64,000 nt of DNA, taken from Sphingomonadales bacterium (GTDB taxonomy: Bacteria; Pseudomonadota; Alphaproteobacteria; Sphingomonadales; Sphingomonadaceae). The position numbers and the translations under genes were made by a program. The stretch covers positions 1 to 64,000 of the forward strand of contig JANXVZ010000031.1 of assembly GCA_025351405.1 (NCBI GenBank). The letters run 5' to 3'. The notes below the pieces were generated by a model. It searched no databases. It was not told where the DNA came from and saw only the letters and a list, made by a program, of their open reading frames with translations. Numbering within the stretch: the stretch's first letter is position 1; each line of letters starts with the position of its first letter. This document shows, piece after piece, positions 61,256-64,000 of this stretch.

Positions 61256-63043
61256 TTAGTAAACCCGCGCCTTCGGCTTGATATACTCGATCTCGTCGGT
61301 CAGCGTGTAGGCGTGGACCGGGCGGGTATCGAGGTTGACACCACCGTCGCGGAACCAGCCGAGCGAGTGCTTCATGAAGTGCTCGTCGTCGCGGTTCGGG
61401 TAATCCTCGTGCATGTGGGCGCCGCGGCTTTCATGGCGCGCCTTGGCCATGTGCATGGTCAGCACGGCTTGGCCGATCATGTTGTCGAGCTCCAGCGTCT
61501 CGATCAGGTCGGTGTTGAACACCAGCGATCGGTCGCTGATTCCGATATCCGCCATGCGCTGATAGACGGCGTCGATCTTCCTCGTGCCCTCGTCGAGGAT
61601 TTCCGACGTGCGGAACACCGCGGCATTGGCCTGCATCGTTTTCTGCATCGCAAGACGCACTTCGCTGGTCGGCGAACCGCCCTTGGAATGCCGAAAGCCA
61701 TCCAGGCGACCCAGCGCCATGTCCGCCGAATCCTTGGGCAATGGCGCGTGGGGGGTGCCGGGCTTCAGCGTCTCGCCGATGCGATGCGCGGTGGCACGCC
61801 CGAAGACGACAAGGTCGATCAGCGAGTTCGAGCCGAGCCGGTTGGCGCCGTGCACCGAGACACACGCCGCTTCTCCGACCGCGAACAGGCCGGGCACGAC
61901 CGAATCCGGATCGCCATCCTTCAGGGTCACGACTTCACCGTGATAATTGGTCGGGATGCCGCCCATATTGTAATGAACCGTGGGGGTTACCGGGATCGGT
62001 TCACGCGTCACATCGACATTGGCGAAGATTTTCGCCGTCTCCGAAATCCCGGGCAGGCGCTCGTGGAGCACCGCCGGATCGATGTGGTTGAGGTGCAGGA
62101 AGATATGGTCACCCTCGGCACCGACGCCGCGGCCTTCGCGGATTTCCATTGCCATCGAGCGCGAAACGACATCGCGCGACGCCAGGTCCTTCGCCGAGGG
62201 GGCATAGCGCTCCATGAAGCGTTCGCCCTGCGAATTGGTCAGGTACCCGCCCTCGCCGCGAGCGCCCTCGGTGATGAGGACCCCGGCGCCATAGATGCCG
62301 GTCGGGTGGAACTGGACGAATTCCATGTCCTGCATCGGCACCCCGGCGCGGATCGCCATGCCGCCACCGTCACCCGTCGAGGTGTGCGCCGAAGTCGCCG
62401 AAAAATAGCAGCGGCCATAGCCACCGGTGGCCAGCACGGTCTTGTGGCTGCGGAAACGATGGATGCTGCCATCGTCCATGTTGATGGCGATGACGCCCTT
62501 GCACTCGCCGCCCACCATGATGAGGTCGATGGCGAAATATTCGATGTAGAAGTCGGTCGCGTGCTTGAGGCTCTGTTGATAGAGCGCGTGGAGCATGGCG
62601 TGGCCGGTGCGATCCGCCGCGGCGCAGGTGCGCTGCGCCGGCGGCCCGGCGCCCATGTTCTGCATCATGCCGCCGAACGGGCGCTGGTAGATGCGCCCCG
62701 CTTCGGTGCGCGAGAACGGCACGCCGAAATGCTCGAGCTCATAGACCGCAGCCGGAGCCTCCCGACAGAGGTACTCGATTGCGTCCTGGTCGCCGAGCCA
62801 GTCCGAGCCCTTGACGGTATCGTACATGTGCCAGGTCCAATGGTCCGGGCCCATGTTGCCGAGCGAGGCGGCGATGCCGCCCTGCGCCGCGACGGTGTGG
62901 CTGCGCGTCGGGAACACCTTGGTGATGCAGGCCGTCTTCAGCCCGGCTTCGGCGATGCCCATCGCGGCCCGCAGGCCGGAGCCGCCGGCGCCGACGACGA
63001 CGGCGTCATAAACATGGTCGATGATCTGGTAGGCTTCGGCCAT
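61256..63043 (-). CDS. sdhA: Succinate dehydrogenase flavoprotein subunit
   Basis: 595 residues. [20 protein letters not shown] (FAD), the covalent-FAD His in [34 protein letters not shown] and [13 protein letters not shown]. Starts at ATG 63043 overlapping the sdhD stop (TGATG). Confidence 0.97.
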   Translation of the reverse strand: MAEAYQIIDHVYDAVVVGAGGSGLRAAMGIAEAGLKTACITKVFPTRSHTVAAQGGIAASLGNMGPDHWTWHMYDTVKGSDWLGDQDAIEYLCREAPAAVYELEHFGVPFSRTEAGRIYQRPFGGMMQNMGAGPPAQRTCAAADRTGHAMLHALYQQSLKHATDFYIEYFAIDLIMVGGECKGVIAINMDDGSIHRFRSHKTVLATGGYGRCYFSATSAHTSTGDGGGMAIRAGVPMQDMEFVQFHPTGIYGAGVLITEGARGEGGYLTNSQGERFMERYAPSAKDLASRDVVSRSMAMEIREGRGVGAEGDHIFLHLNHIDPAVLHERLPGISETAKIFANVDVTREPIPVTPTVHYNMGGIPTNYHGEVVTLKDGDPDSVVPGLFAVGEAACVSVHGANRLGSNSLIDLVVFGRATAHRIGETLKPGTPHAPLPKDSADMALGRLDGFRHSKGGSPTSEVRLAMQKTMQANAAVFRTSEILDEGTRKIDAVYQRMADIGISDRSLVFNTDLIETLELDNMIGQAVLTMHMAKARHESRGAHMHEDYPNRDDEHFMKHSLGWFRDGGVNLDTRPVHAYTLTDEIEYIKPKARVY

Positions 63044-63423
63044 CAGGCAGCTCCAAGCGCGATCTTGAGCACTGCGAAGACAGCCGCAGCGGCCCCCGCA
63101 AGCGCGTAAAAATTCAATGCCAGCATTGCCAGCACCCGGGGCGCGCCATGGACATAATCTTCGATCATGACCTGCACCCCCAGCCGAAAGTGCCAGAAAA
63201 CCGCAACGATAAGCAGCAGCATCGGCACCGCAGCGACAGGCTGCCGCAGCCACAGCACCACCGCGGTGTAATCCAGCGCCGGCAGCCGCACGAGCGAGAA
63301 GACGAACCACAGTACCAACACCAGGTTGGCGATGGCGGTAACGCGCTGCAGCCACCAGTGGTGAACGCCATCCTTGGCCGAGCCGAGACCGCGGACCCGG
63401 CCGAGTTCGGTGCCTGTGCCCAT
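63043..63423 (-). CDS. sdhD: Succinate dehydrogenase membrane anchor SdhD
   Basis: 126 residues, three helices ([51 protein letters not shown]) with heme/quinone-side His residues ([25 protein letters not shown]). 2 bp after sdhC. Confidence 0.93.
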   Translation of the reverse strand: MGTGTELGRVRGLGSAKDGVHHWWLQRVTAIANLVLVLWFVFSLVRLPALDYTAVVLWLRQPVAAVPMLLLIVAVFWHFRLGVQVMIEDYVHGAPRVLAMLALNFYALAGAAAAVFAVLKIALGAA

Positions 63424-63425
63424 AC

Positions 63426-63830
63426 TCAGATGCCCTTGTGGAAGTAGATCGCGGCCCAGGTCGCGACAGTCAGCAGCACCGACCCGACGATCGTGAGCGC
63501 TGCCGTCGTCCTGCTGGTGCCGAGGTCGTAGCCCTGGCCGGTATCCATGATGAGGTGGCGAATTCCGGAGCACATGTGCTGGAAGAAAACCCAGGTGAAA
63601 CCGACGCCGACAAGGATGCCGAACCAGCCTGTGGCCACGGCAAGGAAGGTCGCATAGGCCGCAGGCCCGGTGGCAGCGGCGATCAACCACCACAGGAACA
63701 GCATGACAGCCCCGAACGCCATGGCGTTGCCGGTAACCCGATGCGTGATCGAAACGATCGCATGCACTTGCCATTTCCAGATGGACAGGTGCGGCGAAAG
63801 CGGTCGCGGTGAAGTGGGTCGGCCGGCCAT
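63426..63830 (-). CDS. sdhC: Succinate dehydrogenase cytochrome b556 subunit SdhC
   Basis: 134 residues: [13 protein letters not shown] and [16 protein letters not shown] are diagnostic, and the heme His lies in [12 protein letters not shown]. First gene of sdhCDAB. GGGGA precedes the ATG. The 170 bp to the window end should contain its promoter; I could not pick a convincing -35/-10 pair. Confidence 0.95.
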   Translation of the reverse strand: MAGRPTSPRPLSPHLSIWKWQVHAIVSITHRVTGNAMAFGAVMLFLWWLIAAATGPAAYATFLAVATGWFGILVGVGFTWVFFQHMCSGIRHLIMDTGQGYDLGTSRTTAALTIVGSVLLTVATWAAIYFHKGI

Positions 63831-64000
63831 AGGTTCCCCGATGTTGGTTGGCGCTTGAACGATGGCGTTTTAGGCTTTCGCCGCCAACGCGCAACCGTTC
63901 ATCTCGGCTTTGTGTGCTCTAATCGCCGCAGCGCAACAAAAGCCTGCGCGCCACATGGCGACGATACCGGCCAAATCTAGGGACTCGCGTCGGGTGAGAA

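Noticed and set aside
59726-63109. 1127-residue open frame antisense to sdhB/sdhA and neighbours
   Set aside because: Spans several certain genes on the other strand and has His/Arg/Asp-rich composition typical of GC-skewed shadows.

Overview
The window is high-GC chromosomal DNA from an alphaproteobacterium, most likely a sphingomonad (order Sphingomonadales). The evidence is gene order and family content: ybgC-tolQRAB-pal, yajC-secD-secF, ffh-rpsP-rimM-trmD-rplS, sdhCDAB, and mdh-sucC-sucD-sucA-sucB-lpdA, plus an alphaproteobacterial-type SOS box (GAAC-N7-GAAC) in front of uvrA. I cannot name the genus from sequence alone. Most of the window is core housekeeping DNA.

Layout. 1-9.1 kb: smpB (cut by the window edge), dapA, a soluble lytic transglycosylase, ppk2, ispG, DUF4126, NUDIX, a phosphomannose isomerase-like protein and a small EF-hand protein. 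9.1-16.0 kb: an acyl-CoA carboxylase beta chain, a LuxR-type regulator with a C-terminal membrane anchor followed by two small genes, then uvrA. 16.1-18.9 kb: an accessory island with a brnTA toxin-antitoxin pair and a retron (ncRNA, effector, reverse transcriptase) in visibly AT-richer DNA. 19.4-24.5 kb: an HTH protein, pdxH, a cation diffusion facilitator, a PhzF-like protein, dapF and ftsY. 24.6-29.3 kb: ffh and the rpsP-rimM-trmD-rplS ribosomal operon, interrupted by a vapBC-type module and a small membrane protein. 29.4-35.7 kb: Tol-Pal, fmt and truA. 36-45.4 kb: a 2OG oxygenase, AIM24, tRNA-Met(CAT), an isoaspartyl peptidase, nitronate monooxygenase, yajC-secDF, DUF815 and DUF3011 proteins. 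45.5-64 kb: sppA, a TRIC/UPF0126 protein, an aldo/keto reductase, the 2-oxoglutarate dehydrogenase and succinyl-CoA synthetase genes, mdh, zapE, a hotdog thioesterase and sdhCDAB. The right end is therefore nearly a complete second half of the TCA cycle on one strand.

The most interesting locus is the retron at about 16.84-18.95 kb. A 9-bp perfect a1/a2 pair and a 27-nt-arm hairpin define a convincing msr-msd ncRNA. The nucleoside-deoxyribosyltransferase-like effector half and the winged-helix-like half lie in the same frame and are separated only by a TAG codon. In Ec86/Eco1-type retrons these two parts are one chain of about 307 residues. The locus is thus either a nonsense-inactivated effector or a naturally split one.

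A second theme is a set of short, locus-specific tandem repeats (units of 11, 14, 16, 19, 28, 30 and 34 bp) in or next to gaps between genes. Two of them run into reading frames: the 3' end of dapA and the stop codon of the NUDIX gene.
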